33,834 nucleotides of DNA from JBFELO01 sp041552055 (lineage in GTDB: Bacteria > Acidobacteriota > Thermoanaerobaculia > Thermoanaerobaculales > Sulfomarinibacteraceae). Both the position numbers and the translations under genes were made by a program. Location of the stretch: positions 1 through 33,834 of the forward strand of contig JBFELO010000039.1 in the NCBI GenBank assembly GCA_041552055.1, given 5' to 3'. Within the stretch, counting starts at the first letter, position 1, and each line of letters begins with the position of its first letter. Positions 1 to 8,248 of the stretch are shown here, in pieces. A model generated the notes under the pieces. That model was not told the origin of the DNA. It saw only the letters and a list, made by a program, of their open reading frames with translations, and searched no databases.

Positions 1-44
1 CCCCCCGCGACGGGATCGCCGATCAGCACACTCGAGATTCCCGC

Positions 45-2066
45 TCAGGTCGCGGTCTCGGGAAGAGCCATGGCGACGAGCTCGATCACGTCGTAGCTCT
101 CGGCCTGCTCGTGGCCGAGCTCCTTCTGGGCGTCGGACAGCATCGAGTAGCAGTACGGGCACGCCACCGCGACCTCGGTGGTTCCGGTCTCCTCGAGCTG
201 GGCGAAGCGGGTCTGATTGATCCGCTCGCCGAGCTTCTCCTCGAGCCACATCCTGCCGCCGCCCGCGCCGCAGCACATCGAGGTCTCACGGGTCAACTCC
301 GCCTCACGCACCCTCACGCCCGGGATCGCCTTGAGCAGGAAACGAGGTGCTTCGTACTCGCCGTTGGTGCGTCCCAGGTAGCAGGGGTCGTGGTACGCGA
401 GGTCCAGGCCGAGGTTGTTGGTCAGCTTGACCCGCCCGGACCGCACCAGATCGGCCACGAGCTGCGTGCCGTGGACCACCTCGTAGTTGCCGTCGAAGTC
501 TGGGTACTCTCGCTTGATCGTGTTGTACGCGTGCGGGCAGTTGGTCACGACCTTCTTGACGCCGTAGCCGTTCAAGGTCTCGATGTTCTGCATCGCCAGC
601 ATCTGGAACAGATACTCGTTGCCCAGTCGGCGCGCGGCGTCACCCGTCGAGACCTCCTCCGAACCGAGAATCGCGAACGTGACACCTGCCTCCTTGAGGA
701 TCCTGACCAGGGCCCGCGAGACCTTCTTGCCGTGGTCGTCGTAGCTGCCCGGCGAGCCGACGAAGAACAGGTACTCGAAGTCGCCCCCGGCCTCGGCCGC
801 CAACGGAACGTCGAGCCCCTGGGCCCAGTCCGCGCGCTCCTCCGCCGGCAGCTGCCAGGGGTTCCCGTTGACCTCGTAGCCGCGGAAGGCGGTCTGCGCC
901 TCCTCGGGGAACTCGGCCGACTCGAGCACCAGGTTGCGCCGCTGGTCGACGAGCTTGTCCACGTAGGTGATGTCGAGGGGGCACGCCCGCTCGCACCAGC
1001 GGCAGGTCGTGCACGCCCAGATGACCTCGGGATCGACTACTTCGGGTACCAACTCGTGCGTCGAGGCGTGCCCGCCATCGCCCGGGTCGGCCAGGATCCC
1101 CCGCTGCTCCCGATACAGCTGATCGCGCACCGATTTGAGGTAGAGGACCGGCTCGAGCGGCTTGTGGGTCAGGGTGGTCGGACAGAACTCGCGGCACCGC
1201 CCACACTCGGTACAGGTGTACATGTCGAGCATCTGCTTCCAGGTGAAGTCGGTCACCGTGGACGTTCCGAAGCGCGTGTCCTCGTCGACGTTCTCCAGGT
1301 CCATCGTGGCCAGCTTGCCCGGCGGGTCCAGCCTGGCGAAGAAGACGTTGAAGAGCGACGTGTAGACGTGGAAGTGCTTCGAGTACGGCAGCTCGTTGGC
1401 GAAGTAGTACAGCGTGAGCAGGTGGAGCCACCACATGACGGTGTAGAGCAGCTGCTGGGCGCCCTGCGAGAGGCCCGAGAACAGACCGGCCACGGCGCTC
1501 GACACCGGCAGGTACGACGAGTCGATGTGACCGGCTGCGATTCGTGCGCCCTCGGACGCGAGGTCGGTCACCATCAACATCGCGATCAGAATGATCACCA
1601 GCCACGCGCTCCACGACTGAACGACCCGCTCCTTGCGCTGGAAACCGCGGCGCCAGACCGCGAGCACGAGTCCGACCAGCACCAGCATCTCGACGACGTC
1701 CTTTGAGAACAGGTAGGCGTGGCCGAGCGGAGTGTCGAGCAGCGGCAACTCCCAGCCGGCGAACAGGCCCTCAAGCACCATGGTCACGGTCCGCAGGCTG
1801 ACGACCAGGAAACCGTAGAATATCAGCAGGTGATAAAAACCCGCGAACGGGTCGTCGAACATCTTCTTCTGGCCGAAGGCGTACACCAGGAGGTGTTTGA
1901 ACCGCTCACCGATCCGGTCGAATCGGTTTTCAGCCCGCCCGCTGCGCAGCAGCTGGAACCGCCGGCTGAGTGAGTAGACCACGCCTCCGATGCCGAGCAC
2001 CGTCAGGATCCAGAACCACACGACGCCCGGAATGCCGAGCAACGAACCCGCGGTGGCGTGATGCAT
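45..2066 (-). CDS. Membrane Fe-S oxidoreductase, HdrD/ETF:menaquinone oxidoreductase-like
   Basis: 673 aa. The N-terminal ~240 residues carry about five hydrophobic segments (near 15-33, 76-95, 125-142, 152-170, 205-225) in the style of a NarI-type cytochrome b subunit. Two [4Fe-4S] ferredoxin motifs follow, CTECGRCREFCP near residue 283 and CTTCRWCERACP near 351. Two cysteine-rich CCG domains come next: NCPHAYN, HDPCYLG, then MCCGAGGGR near 597 and ACPYCYS. This architecture is known for heterodisulfide-reductase-like quinone-reactive proteins, including ETF:menaquinone oxidoreductases that move electrons from acyl-CoA dehydrogenases via ETF into the membrane pool. That role is inferred; an acyl-CoA dehydrogenase lies 8 kb away but no ETF gene is in the window. 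The ATG is preceded by GAGGAGG (2071-2077, minus sense), which fixes the start. The family is clear; the exact electron donor is uncertain. Confidence 0.85.
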   Translation of the reverse strand: MHHATAGSLLGIPGVVWFWILTVLGIGGVVYSLSRRFQLLRSGRAENRFDRIGERFKHLLVYAFGQKKMFDDPFAGFYHLLIFYGFLVVSLRTVTMVLEGLFAGWELPLLDTPLGHAYLFSKDVVEMLVLVGLVLAVWRRGFQRKERVVQSWSAWLVIILIAMLMVTDLASEGARIAAGHIDSSYLPVSSAVAGLFSGLSQGAQQLLYTVMWWLHLLTLYYFANELPYSKHFHVYTSLFNVFFARLDPPGKLATMDLENVDEDTRFGTSTVTDFTWKQMLDMYTCTECGRCREFCPTTLTHKPLEPVLYLKSVRDQLYREQRGILADPGDGGHASTHELVPEVVDPEVIWACTTCRWCERACPLDITYVDKLVDQRRNLVLESAEFPEEAQTAFRGYEVNGNPWQLPAEERADWAQGLDVPLAAEAGGDFEYLFFVGSPGSYDDHGKKVSRALVRILKEAGVTFAILGSEEVSTGDAARRLGNEYLFQMLAMQNIETLNGYGVKKVVTNCPHAYNTIKREYPDFDGNYEVVHGTQLVADLVRSGRVKLTNNLGLDLAYHDPCYLGRTNGEYEAPRFLLKAIPGVRVREAELTRETSMCCGAGGGRMWLEEKLGERINQTRFAQLEETGTTEVAVACPYCYSMLSDAQKELGHEQAESYDVIELVAMALPETAT

Positions 2067-2114
2067 GGAGCCTCCTCAGGATGTGAAAAAACTCACGAGA
2101 TCGGACACGGGGCC

Positions 2115-2120
2115 AGTATA
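2115..2120 (-). promoter_or_regulatory. Possible extended -10 promoter for the Fe-S oxidoreductase
   Basis: Read on the minus strand, TGCTATACT forms an extended -10 element about 50 bases before the oxidoreductase ATG. No good -35 box sits 17 bases upstream. The assignment rests on the -10 match and position only. Confidence 0.35.
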
Positions 2121-2158
2121 GCAGACGAAATGAACCATCATTCAGTTGGGTTTCGTGA

Positions 2159-3193
2159 TCAGAAACCGTTAATTCGAATCAACTTCCTGAACAGGGACGA
2201 GGTCGGCACGCCACCCGATTCGGGATCCACCCAGCGGCCGAACTGCCCGTCCTCACCAACGGTCGCAACCACCATCCGGACCGGATGGACGCGGATGCGT
2301 CGGTGCGTGATCGAATGGCGCACGACAGGAAGCGGCTCCGGGGGCTCCACGAGCTTCATCGGCACCATCTCGACCGCCACCTCGACTGCCGGCAGATCGC
2401 TGGTCAGCTCGGCCAGCGGCGGCAGCCAGAGACCGCGCAGGATCGGCCCCTCGGAGACCTCTCGCGCCAGCCACCGGCCGCGGTGGTCGATACAGCACGC
2501 GGCGACCCACTGCAGATCGACCGGAGCTCGGCGTTTCCTCGGTGGCGGATACCGCTCCGGGTTGCCTGCGGCCCGCGCTCGGCATCCAGGTGACAGTGGA
2601 CAGACGGCACAGACTGGCCCGGATGGCAGACACACCGTGGCGCCGAGCTCCATGAGTGCCTCGTTGACGGTGCCCGGCTCCTCCCCTGTCATCAGTGAGC
2701 AGACCCAGTCGACGATCCTGCGCCTGCCGTCGGCGGTACGCGGATCGTCCGCCATGGCGAGGGCCCGCGTGGCGACCCGGATCACATTGCCGTCCACCAC
2801 CGAAACCGGCTCACCGAACGCCAGCGATGCGACCGCGGCCGCGGTGTAGGGGCCGACGCCCGGCAATCGCTCCAGCTCGGCCGCCGACGCGGGGAGTCGC
2901 CCCGGACCGCGAACCACCTCCCGGGCCAGTCGGTGCAGGAGCCGGGCGCGGCGGTAATACCCGAGCCCCGACCACTTCTCCAGCACGTCGTCCTCCGAGG
3001 CCGCTGCGAGCTCCTCCAGCGACGGGAACGACTCCACGAACGCGTCGAACCGCGGCACCACCCGGTCGACCTGGGTCTGCTGCAGCATCACCTCGCTGAC
3101 CAGGACTCGGTACGGATCGCGCGGTGCGGTCCGCCACGGCAGGTCGCGGGCGTTGGCCCGAAACCAGGACAACAGTCTTTCGGTCACTTCCAC
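2159..3193 (-). CDS. mutY: A/G-specific adenine glycosylase MutY
   Basis: 344 aa, the usual length for MutY, which removes adenine mispaired with 8-oxoguanine during base-excision repair. Visible features are catalytic Glu34 in SEVMLQQTQV, a helix-hairpin-helix LPGVGPYTAAA (110-120), catalytic Asp134 in VVDGNVIRV, and the [4Fe-4S] ligands Cys188, Cys195, Cys198 and Cys204 with the MutY spacing C-x6-C-x2-C-x5-C. A C-terminal NUDIX-like domain for 8-oxoG recognition follows (about 225-340). The start is GTG. The gene points the same way as the Fe-S oxidoreductase, with 92 bases between them, and is divergent from speB across a 580-base repeat-rich spacer. Confidence 0.95.
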   Translation of the reverse strand: MEVTERLLSWFRANARDLPWRTAPRDPYRVLVSEVMLQQTQVDRVVPRFDAFVESFPSLEELAAASEDDVLEKWSGLGYYRRARLLHRLAREVVRGPGRLPASAAELERLPGVGPYTAAAVASLAFGEPVSVVDGNVIRVATRALAMADDPRTADGRRRIVDWVCSLMTGEEPGTVNEALMELGATVCLPSGPVCAVCPLSPGCRARAAGNPERYPPPRKRRAPVDLQWVAACCIDHRGRWLAREVSEGPILRGLWLPPLAELTSDLPAVEVAVEMVPMKLVEPPEPLPVVRHSITHRRIRVHPVRMVVATVGEDGQFGRWVDPESGGVPTSSLFRKLIRINGF

Positions 3194-3221
3194 CCGTCTA
3201 TCCTACCCCCAGCCACCCGGA

Positions 3222-3340
3222 AGCAAGATCCACCCGCCCAGTCCCCCCCAGATGCGAGATGGGAGATGCGAGATCCGCCGCCCTCCCGAATCTCGTCTCT
3301 GGTCGCTGGACCACCACCCGCCCGCGTCCGTGTCCGATGA
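3222..3340. repeat. Mosaic of short tandem words with C-rich linkers (left of R1)
   Basis: Just upstream of mutY. The word GATGCGAGAT occurs twice (3251-3274) between C-rich linkers (CACCCGCCCAGTCCCCCC and CCGCCGCCCTCCC). It is followed by TCTCTGGTCGCTGG, another C-rich linker (ACCACCACCCGCCCGC) and GTCCGTGTCCG. The same kinds of words and linkers recur near 25.6, 26.0, 27.8 and 29.2 kb. No coding potential is credible. Confidence 0.7.
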
Positions 3341-3371
3341 AGCCTCTTGTTCGGTGAGGCCGGCACAGTAG

Positions 3372-3560
3372 CTACGCGCCCTCTCCCCGGCGCGCTTCCC
3401 GAGGGTGCCCCCTCATACAATGTTGGGACCGCCCCGACCGCCCCACTCGGTGACAGTGCTCCCAACATTGTCAAAGACGGCGCCCCGCAGATCGGGCTGT
3501 CAACGGCTTGCCGTTCGCGTCGACCACCTGACTCTCGAGGATCGACGGCCGAGAGGTGGC
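3372..3560 (+). repeat. Dispersed repeat family copy R1
   Basis: First of three related copies in the window, all in plus orientation. Order of parts: a GCGCCCTCTCCCC...GCGCGCT...GAGGGTGCCCC box; a perfect 12-base inverted repeat ACAATGTTGGGA (3417-3428) / TCCCAACATTGT (3460-3471); an ACGGCGCCCCGCAG box; and a TCGACCACCTGAC box near 3520-3532. Copy R3 at 27.5 kb matches all parts in the same order at roughly two-thirds identity by eye. No open frame looks protein-like. It may be a folded RNA or single-stranded DNA element, or a non-autonomous mobile element; which is unknown. Confidence 0.7.
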
Positions 3561-3773
3561 GTGGGCTTCGTCTTGCCATTCGCTCCGCGAATTGCAGCGG
3601 GATCTACCCACCCTCCATCCCCAGGGCCCCATGGGACTTCGCCGAATATCAAGGCGCGTAACAGGCGCGAGTCATCCCATCGCTCGTACCGTACGGAGCG
3701 CCCTGCCACTTCACGGCAATTCACGTAGTGAATTGCTCTCGTGTTAGGCTGAACCGGAAGCGACAGCCACAGC
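3561..3773. other. Spacer upstream of speB-like gene with hairpins
   Basis: Non-coding. It holds ATTCGC-TCC-GCGAAT (near 3580-3594) and a strong hairpin GCAATTCAC-GTA-GTGAATTGC (3716-3736), 38 bases before the speB ATG. The second is a perfect 9-bp stem with a 3-base loop and could be an operator or a 5' UTR structure. No clear sigma70 promoter was identified. Confidence 0.5.
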
Positions 3774-4703
3774 ATGGACTACAGCAACCCGAACTTCCTC
3801 GACCTCGCTCCGGAGAACTCTGATCCCGAGCACAGCGGGGTCATGATCCTGCCACTCCCCGTCGACCTCACCGCATCCTGGGTACGCGGTACCGCCGCAG
3901 GCCCGGCCGCGATCATCGACGCCAGCCACCACCTCGAGCGATTCGACGAGCAGCTCAAGATCGACCCGTGCAGCGCGGTCGGCGGCATCGCGACCCATCC
4001 GACCCCGGTCTTTTCAACCGATCCGCAACGTGCGACGACGGAGATCCATGATCTCGCGACAGGGTTGGTCCGCCCCGATCGTCTGCTCGTCGCGCTGGGC
4101 GGCGAGCACTCGGTCAGCTTCCCGCTGGTGCAGGCACACCTGGGCACGTGGCCCGGGTTGAGTGTCGTTCACATCGACGCCCACGCCGACATGAGGTCGA
4201 GCTACGGGGGGACCGAGTACAACCACGCCTGTCCGATGCGTCGGATCCTCGAGCTGGGCGTTCACGTGACCTCGGTCGGGATCCGATCCGTGGACGAGTC
4301 CGAGGCGGAGTTCATCGACGGCGAGCGCAGCCGCATGTTCCTGGCGTGGGACGTAGCTGGCCGACTCGACGAACGTGGCGAGGAGATCGTCGAGTCGCTT
4401 CCGAGCCGCGATGTGTACCTTACGATCGACCTGGACGGGCTCGACCCCTCGGTCGTTCCGGCCGTCGGCACGCCGGTCCCCGGCGGGCTCGGTTGGTTCG
4501 AAACTCTGTCATTCGTGCGGCGGCTGATGGACACCTGCAGGGTGGTCGGCGCGGACGTCGTCGAGCTCTGTCCGCACGGCGGACTGCATCACGCCGATGC
4601 CGCGGCGGCGCGACTGGTGTATAAAATCATCGCCTATTGGGCTTCGTCCCGTGCGTGTCGCGACACGTCGGCTTTGAACCAACGACGCCCGGAGGACGAG
4701 TAA
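3774..4703 (+). CDS. speB: Ureohydrolase family protein, probably agmatinase
   Basis: 309 aa, typical for the arginase/agmatinase/formimidoylglutamase family, binuclear Mn enzymes that hydrolyse a guanidino or formimino group. The metal-binding motifs are present: GGEHS (near residue 110), HIDAHADMR (near 133), the substrate-side YNHACPMRR, and TIDLDGLDPSVVPAVGTPVP (near 217). GGEHS and the length favour agmatinase, which would make putrescine from agmatine, but substrate cannot be settled by motif. The Shine-Dalgarno sequence is weak. The ECF sigma gene begins 29 bases downstream on the same strand, so read-through is likely. Confidence 0.85.
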   Translation: MDYSNPNFLDLAPENSDPEHSGVMILPLPVDLTASWVRGTAAGPAAIIDASHHLERFDEQLKIDPCSAVGGIATHPTPVFSTDPQRATTEIHDLATGLVRPDRLLVALGGEHSVSFPLVQAHLGTWPGLSVVHIDAHADMRSSYGGTEYNHACPMRRILELGVHVTSVGIRSVDESEAEFIDGERSRMFLAWDVAGRLDERGEEIVESLPSRDVYLTIDLDGLDPSVVPAVGTPVPGGLGWFETLSFVRRLMDTCRVVGADVVELCPHGGLHHADAAAARLVYKIIAYWASSRACRDTSALNQRRPEDE

Positions 4704-4732
4704 CGATGTGCGAAGGCGGAGCATAGCAACCG

Positions 4733-5296
4733 ATGGCAGCCGACGCCGCCATGGACGAGCAGCGCCTGATATCTCTGATGATCGGCTACCAGAAGGGCAG
4801 CACGGATGACTTCGCCCAGCTGTACGAGACGCTCAAGAGGCCGCTGCTGCGCTACCTCTGGACCTTCGTCCGCAACAGCACGATCGCGGAGGATCTGCTA
4901 CAGGACACGTTTCTCCAGATCCACAGGGCTCGTCAGACCTATACGCCGCCGAGGCCGGTCCGCCCCTGGGTCTATGCCATCACGAGGCACGTGGCTCTGA
5001 TGCACCTCAGGTCTACACGGCGCCGCAAGGAGAAGCTGGCTGACGAAGATCTTCCGGAGGTCCCCGTGCCCCCCGAGGTGGGACGGCTCGCCGATCGCGC
5101 GACTCTTCACCGATTGCTGGCGGAGCTTCCGCGGTCCGGACAGGAGGTTCTGATACTCCACCACCTTCTGGGGATGAGATTCGACGAGGTGGGTCAGATT
5201 CTCGGGGTCGCGACCGGGACCGCGAAGGTCCGTGCCCATCGCGCGATCAAGGCTCTGCGCGAGAAGATCGCGGCACAGCAGGAGGAGACGAGATGA
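4733..5296 (+). CDS. ECF-type RNA polymerase sigma factor
   Basis: 187 aa. Region 2 contains the core-binding and -10 recognition segment (AEDLLQDTFLQIHRAR, about 52-67, then RPWVYAITRHVALMHLRS). Region 4 holds the helix-turn-helix (LPRSGQEVLILHHLLGMRF and VGQILGVATGTAKVRAHRAI, about 130-175). No regions 1 or 3 are present, as expected for the extracytoplasmic-function class. A second in-frame ATG six codons in is possible; AAGGCGGAG upstream supports the first. The stop codon overlaps the start of the next gene (ATGA), which encodes a membrane protein of the NrsF type, so the two form a sigma/anti-sigma pair. The signal and regulon are not visible. Confidence 0.9.
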   Translation: MAADAAMDEQRLISLMIGYQKGSTDDFAQLYETLKRPLLRYLWTFVRNSTIAEDLLQDTFLQIHRARQTYTPPRPVRPWVYAITRHVALMHLRSTRRRKEKLADEDLPEVPVPPEVGRLADRATLHRLLAELPRSGQEVLILHHLLGMRFDEVGQILGVATGTAKVRAHRAIKALREKIAAQQEETR

Positions 5297-5955
5297 CGAC
5301 CGATCTGCTACCCGACGCGCTGCGCGAAGCCGTCGGAGACGGGCTGCATCCCGTACGTCCGTTGTCACCTGCCTGGCAGAGGACGTTGGGCGTCGCCACC
5401 ATCGCCACCGCAGTGGCCGCGATCGCGATCGGGACCGTCGCGCTCCGATTCGATCTCGGACAGATCCCGCTGTGGCTGAGCTGGGGATGTTCGGCCCTCG
5501 AGCTGCTGATGGGCGTCTTCATCGTCGGTCTCGCCCTGCGCGAGGCGGTTCCCGGGAGTGCGACACCGACCGGCGCGGTGTGGACCGCGTTGGTCACCGG
5601 TCTGGTGCTGCACATCGTCGTCGGGCTCGCCACCTGGATGCACAGCCCCGGGATGCAGGCGGGAAGTGATTCTCTCGCCCCCGGAATCGGGTGCATGACG
5701 CACGACGCCGTGAGGGTGCTGCCGATCTTCGTGGTCACCGCGTGGCTGTTGTTCCGCGCGTTGCCGTTGCGGGCGCCGATCGCCGGCCTGCTCGGTGGTG
5801 CCGGCTCGGCGATAGCCGGTGACGCAATCACGCACCTGCTGTGCCCCATGTCGGACATGCGTCATGTGCTCGTCTGGCACACCGGAGCGATCCTCGGTTT
5901 CATGGCGCTGGGCTGGGCTGTGGGCGCCGTGTGGCAACGGATCCGGTGGCGGTGA
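5293..5955 (+). CDS. NrsF/DUF1109-like integral membrane anti-sigma factor
   Basis: 220 aa with about six hydrophobic segments (near 32-50, 58-80, 90-110, 135-155, 158-178, 192-212) and a short cytoplasmic N-terminus. Conserved-looking Cys/His clusters lie in the C-terminal half (GIGCMTHDAV and LLCPMSDMRHVLVWHTGA). This matches NrsF-type proteins, which hold ECF sigma factors at the membrane and release them on heavy metal or oxidative stress. The ATGA overlap with the sigma gene ensures coupled synthesis. The family call rests on topology, the CP...H pattern and the partner gene. Confidence 0.75.
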   Translation: MTTDLLPDALREAVGDGLHPVRPLSPAWQRTLGVATIATAVAAIAIGTVALRFDLGQIPLWLSWGCSALELLMGVFIVGLALREAVPGSATPTGAVWTALVTGLVLHIVVGLATWMHSPGMQAGSDSLAPGIGCMTHDAVRVLPIFVVTAWLLFRALPLRAPIAGLLGGAGSAIAGDAITHLLCPMSDMRHVLVWHTGAILGFMALGWAVGAVWQRIRWR

Positions 5956-5962
5956 TTCGCCG

Positions 5963-6988
5963 TTGACTTCGAACGTCGAGCGCAGCACCGCACAGGATCA
6001 CGGAACAGGGGTCCTTCTGGTCAACCTCGGGACACCGTCCGCCCCGACCGCAGCGGCGATTCGCGCCTACCTCGCGCAGTTTCTCGCAGACCCGTTCGTG
6101 GTGGACGCCGGCCGGCTTCAGTGGTGGATCGTACGCCAGCTATTCGTCCTGCCGCACCGACCGCGACGTCTGGTCGGCGCGTACCGCTCGATCTGGACCG
6201 AGGATGGACCGCCGCTGCTCGTGATCACCAGCCGGCTGGCAGATGCGCTGAAGGGTGTACTCCGCGACCGCCTCGCCACAGAGGTTCCCGTCGAGATCGG
6301 GATGCGATACGGCGGACCGTCCATTCTACGTGGATTTCGCTCCCTCGCGATCGCCGGTTGCCGGAGAGTCCTGTTGCTCCCGTTGTTTCCTCAGTTCTCG
6401 GCGACCACGGTCGGCTCCACCTTCGACGCGGCAGCCGTGGCCTGCCAAGGGCTCTCGCCGGTACCCGACGTCCGCTCGGTAAGTGGCTACGCGAACGAGG
6501 ACGGCTACATCGAGGCGCTCGCAGACTCCGTTCGCGAGACGTGGGACCGAGACGGTCCCGCCGACCGGCTCGTGATCTCGTTTCACGGCCTTCCACTGCG
6601 CTACACCGACCTTGGAGACCCCTACGCAGAGCAGTGCCGTGCCACCGCCGCCCTGCTCGCCGCAGAGCTCGGGCTCGAAGAGGATCGCTGGCAGCTGAGC
6701 TTCCAGTCCAGGTTCGGACGGGAGCCCTGGCTGGGCCCGTCCACCGAGGAGGCACTGAAGGAGATGGGCAGCGCGCGAGTCGCGAGCCTCGACGTGATCA
6801 GCCCCGGGTTCGCGGCAGATTGCCTCGAAACCCTTGACGAGCTCGCGGTCCACGGTCGAGACACTTTCACGGCTGCCGGCGGGGGCCGCTTCCGCTACCT
6901 CAGAGCCCTCAACCACAGTCTCGAACACGTCGCGTTCCTCGCGGATCTCACGATCCGAAACCTCAGGGCATGGGTATCACCCCCTTGA
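5963..6988 (+). CDS. hemH: Ferrochelatase
   Basis: 341 aa from a TTG at 5963. The frame stays open further upstream, but that part overlaps the anti-sigma gene and is not protein-like; the family N-terminus GVLLVNLGTP begins at about residue 16 from this TTG. HemH inserts ferrous iron into protoporphyrin or coproporphyrin, the last or near-last step of heme synthesis. Signatures are the catalytic SFHGLPLRYTDLGDPY (His near 212), LSFQSRFGREPWLGP and the acidic VISPGFAADCLETLDEL. It starts 7 bases after the anti-sigma stop, so it probably belongs to the same transcript, making heme synthesis a candidate target of co-regulation with the ECF sigma. Confidence 0.92.
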   Translation: MTSNVERSTAQDHGTGVLLVNLGTPSAPTAAAIRAYLAQFLADPFVVDAGRLQWWIVRQLFVLPHRPRRLVGAYRSIWTEDGPPLLVITSRLADALKGVLRDRLATEVPVEIGMRYGGPSILRGFRSLAIAGCRRVLLLPLFPQFSATTVGSTFDAAAVACQGLSPVPDVRSVSGYANEDGYIEALADSVRETWDRDGPADRLVISFHGLPLRYTDLGDPYAEQCRATAALLAAELGLEEDRWQLSFQSRFGREPWLGPSTEEALKEMGSARVASLDVISPGFAADCLETLDELAVHGRDTFTAAGGGRFRYLRALNHSLEHVAFLADLTIRNLRAWVSPP

Positions 6989-7255
6989 TCCGAACCATGC
7001 CTGAGCCTTTGAGTCAGGCAGGTCGTCAACTCGTTTCCGTCTCCGTCTCCGTCCCCGATCCCGCATGTCCACGACTCTCGATGCGCCGGATCATCTAACT
7101 GAAACAAAGAGGCTCCCGCAGGCTCTCTTGGGGTGGCGGTCCGCACGGCAACGGAACTGGGAATGGAAACGGACGGAACCTGAGTTGTCGTGATAGGCAT
7201 GACACGCACTTCTCACCTGATGACTCCCGCGGGCCGCGTGGTGAACTGATCGATC
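6989..7255. repeat. Spacer with CCGTCTCC/GGAAACGG inverted words
   Basis: Non-coding, between hemH and the epimerase. TTTCCGTCTCCGTCTCCGTC (from 7034) faces imperfectly complementary GGAACTGGGAATGGAAACGG (from 7153) downstream. It is the weakest member of the hexamer-type inverted repeats also seen near 10.4, 14.35 and 21.65 kb. A short CGCACTTCTCACC at 7205-7217 resembles an arm of the structured element at 11.73 kb, possibly by chance. Confidence 0.45.
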
Positions 7256-8152
7256 ATGAGAATCGTCGCCTCCGGCGCCAGTGGCCTGATCGGAAAATCT
7301 CTGACGGCCGATCTCCGGGCGGCCGGTCACGACGTCGTACGGCTGGTTCGCCATCCGTCGGTCGGGGCGCGAGCCGACGTCGTTCAGTGGGACCCCGAGC
7401 GACGTTCGCTGGAGGCCGAAGTGCTGTCGGGCGCCGATGCAGTGGTGAACCTCAACGGCCGCAACGTAGGTGACGCAAGGTGGAGCGCGGGGTTCAAAGA
7501 GGAGCTTCGATCGAGCCGGCTCAGGCCCACCGAAACCCTGGTCGCGGCGATCAACGAGGCTGATCCGCCTCCGAGGTTGCTCGTCAACGCATCGGCCATC
7601 GGTTACTACGGGGATCGCGGCGAAGAGGAGTTGGAGGAGTCCTCGCCTCCGGGGAGCGGATTCCTGGCGGACCTCAGCGTGGCGTGGGAGGACGCGGCCC
7701 TCGCAGCGACCTCCGAGGCGACGCGGGTCGTGGCGATCCGTTTGGGCATGGTTGTCGGCCGCGGCGGAGCGCTCGCGAGGATGCTGACTCCGTTCAAGCT
7801 CGGGTTCGGCGGTCCGATCGGATCCGGCTCTCAGTGGTGGTCCTGGGTCTCCATCCAGGATGTGATCGGGGCTGTCCGCTTCGTGCTCGACCACGACGAT
7901 CTGAGCGGACCGGTGAATGTCGTGTCGCCCGAGCCGGCTCGGTGCCGAGACTTTGCCCGCACCCTCGGGAGCGTGCTTGGTCGACCGTCATCGATGCCGC
8001 TGCCCGCGTTCGCGGCGCGGCTCGCCGTCGGCGAGATGGCAGACGCGCTGCTGCTGGCGTCCGCACGGGTCCGGCCGACGGCGCTCGAGGGGCACGGCTT
8101 TCGGTTCAGGGCGCCCGTCCTGGACGACGCCATACGACAGGCCCTCTCGTGA
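7256..8152 (+). CDS. TIGR01777 family NAD(P)-binding epimerase/SDR (YfcH-like)
   Basis: 298 aa, the normal length. An extended short-chain dehydrogenase fold starts with the nucleotide-binding GASGLIGKSL (residues 7-16). Family-specific segments follow: NLNGRNVGDARW, SAIGYYGDRGEE (with the YxxxD-type tyrosine region), RLGMVVGRGGALARMLTPF and WWSWVSIQDVIGAV. The C-terminal DUF1731-type tail contains LPAFAARLAVGEMAD and GHGFRFRAP. The biochemical function of this family is poorly defined; E. coli YfcH is the usual reference. No good Shine-Dalgarno precedes the ATG. It sits in plus-strand order between hemH and the cysteine-pathway genes without an obvious functional link. Confidence 0.88.
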   Translation: MRIVASGASGLIGKSLTADLRAAGHDVVRLVRHPSVGARADVVQWDPERRSLEAEVLSGADAVVNLNGRNVGDARWSAGFKEELRSSRLRPTETLVAAINEADPPPRLLVNASAIGYYGDRGEEELEESSPPGSGFLADLSVAWEDAALAATSEATRVVAIRLGMVVGRGGALARMLTPFKLGFGGPIGSGSQWWSWVSIQDVIGAVRFVLDHDDLSGPVNVVSPEPARCRDFARTLGSVLGRPSSMPLPAFAARLAVGEMADALLLASARVRPTALEGHGFRFRAPVLDDAIRQALS

Positions 8153-8248
8153 AACCCTCACCGTCTGCGCCGCCGGAAATCACGGCGCCGACTCGCCCAT
8201 TGGCTCCGACGAAGGGGAGTTGAAGAATCGTGGCCTCAAACTCACAGA

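Noticed and set aside
111..1706. Long open frame antisense to the Fe-S oxidoreductase (plus strand)
   Set aside because: It is a mirror frame of a clearly conserved gene; the translation is His/Arg/Leu/Val-rich with no motif and no ribosome site. The same holds for long antisense frames over the gamma-lyase (9193-10647), ggt (12569-13786), glutamate dehydrogenase (20127-21497) and the actin-like gene (23256-24734).
3417..3471. R1 hairpin as an integron attC site
   Set aside because: GTTGGGA precedes TCCCAAC, the reverse of the attC order (RYYYAAC then GTTRRRY), R2's hairpin lacks GTT altogether, and no integrase or cassette series is present.
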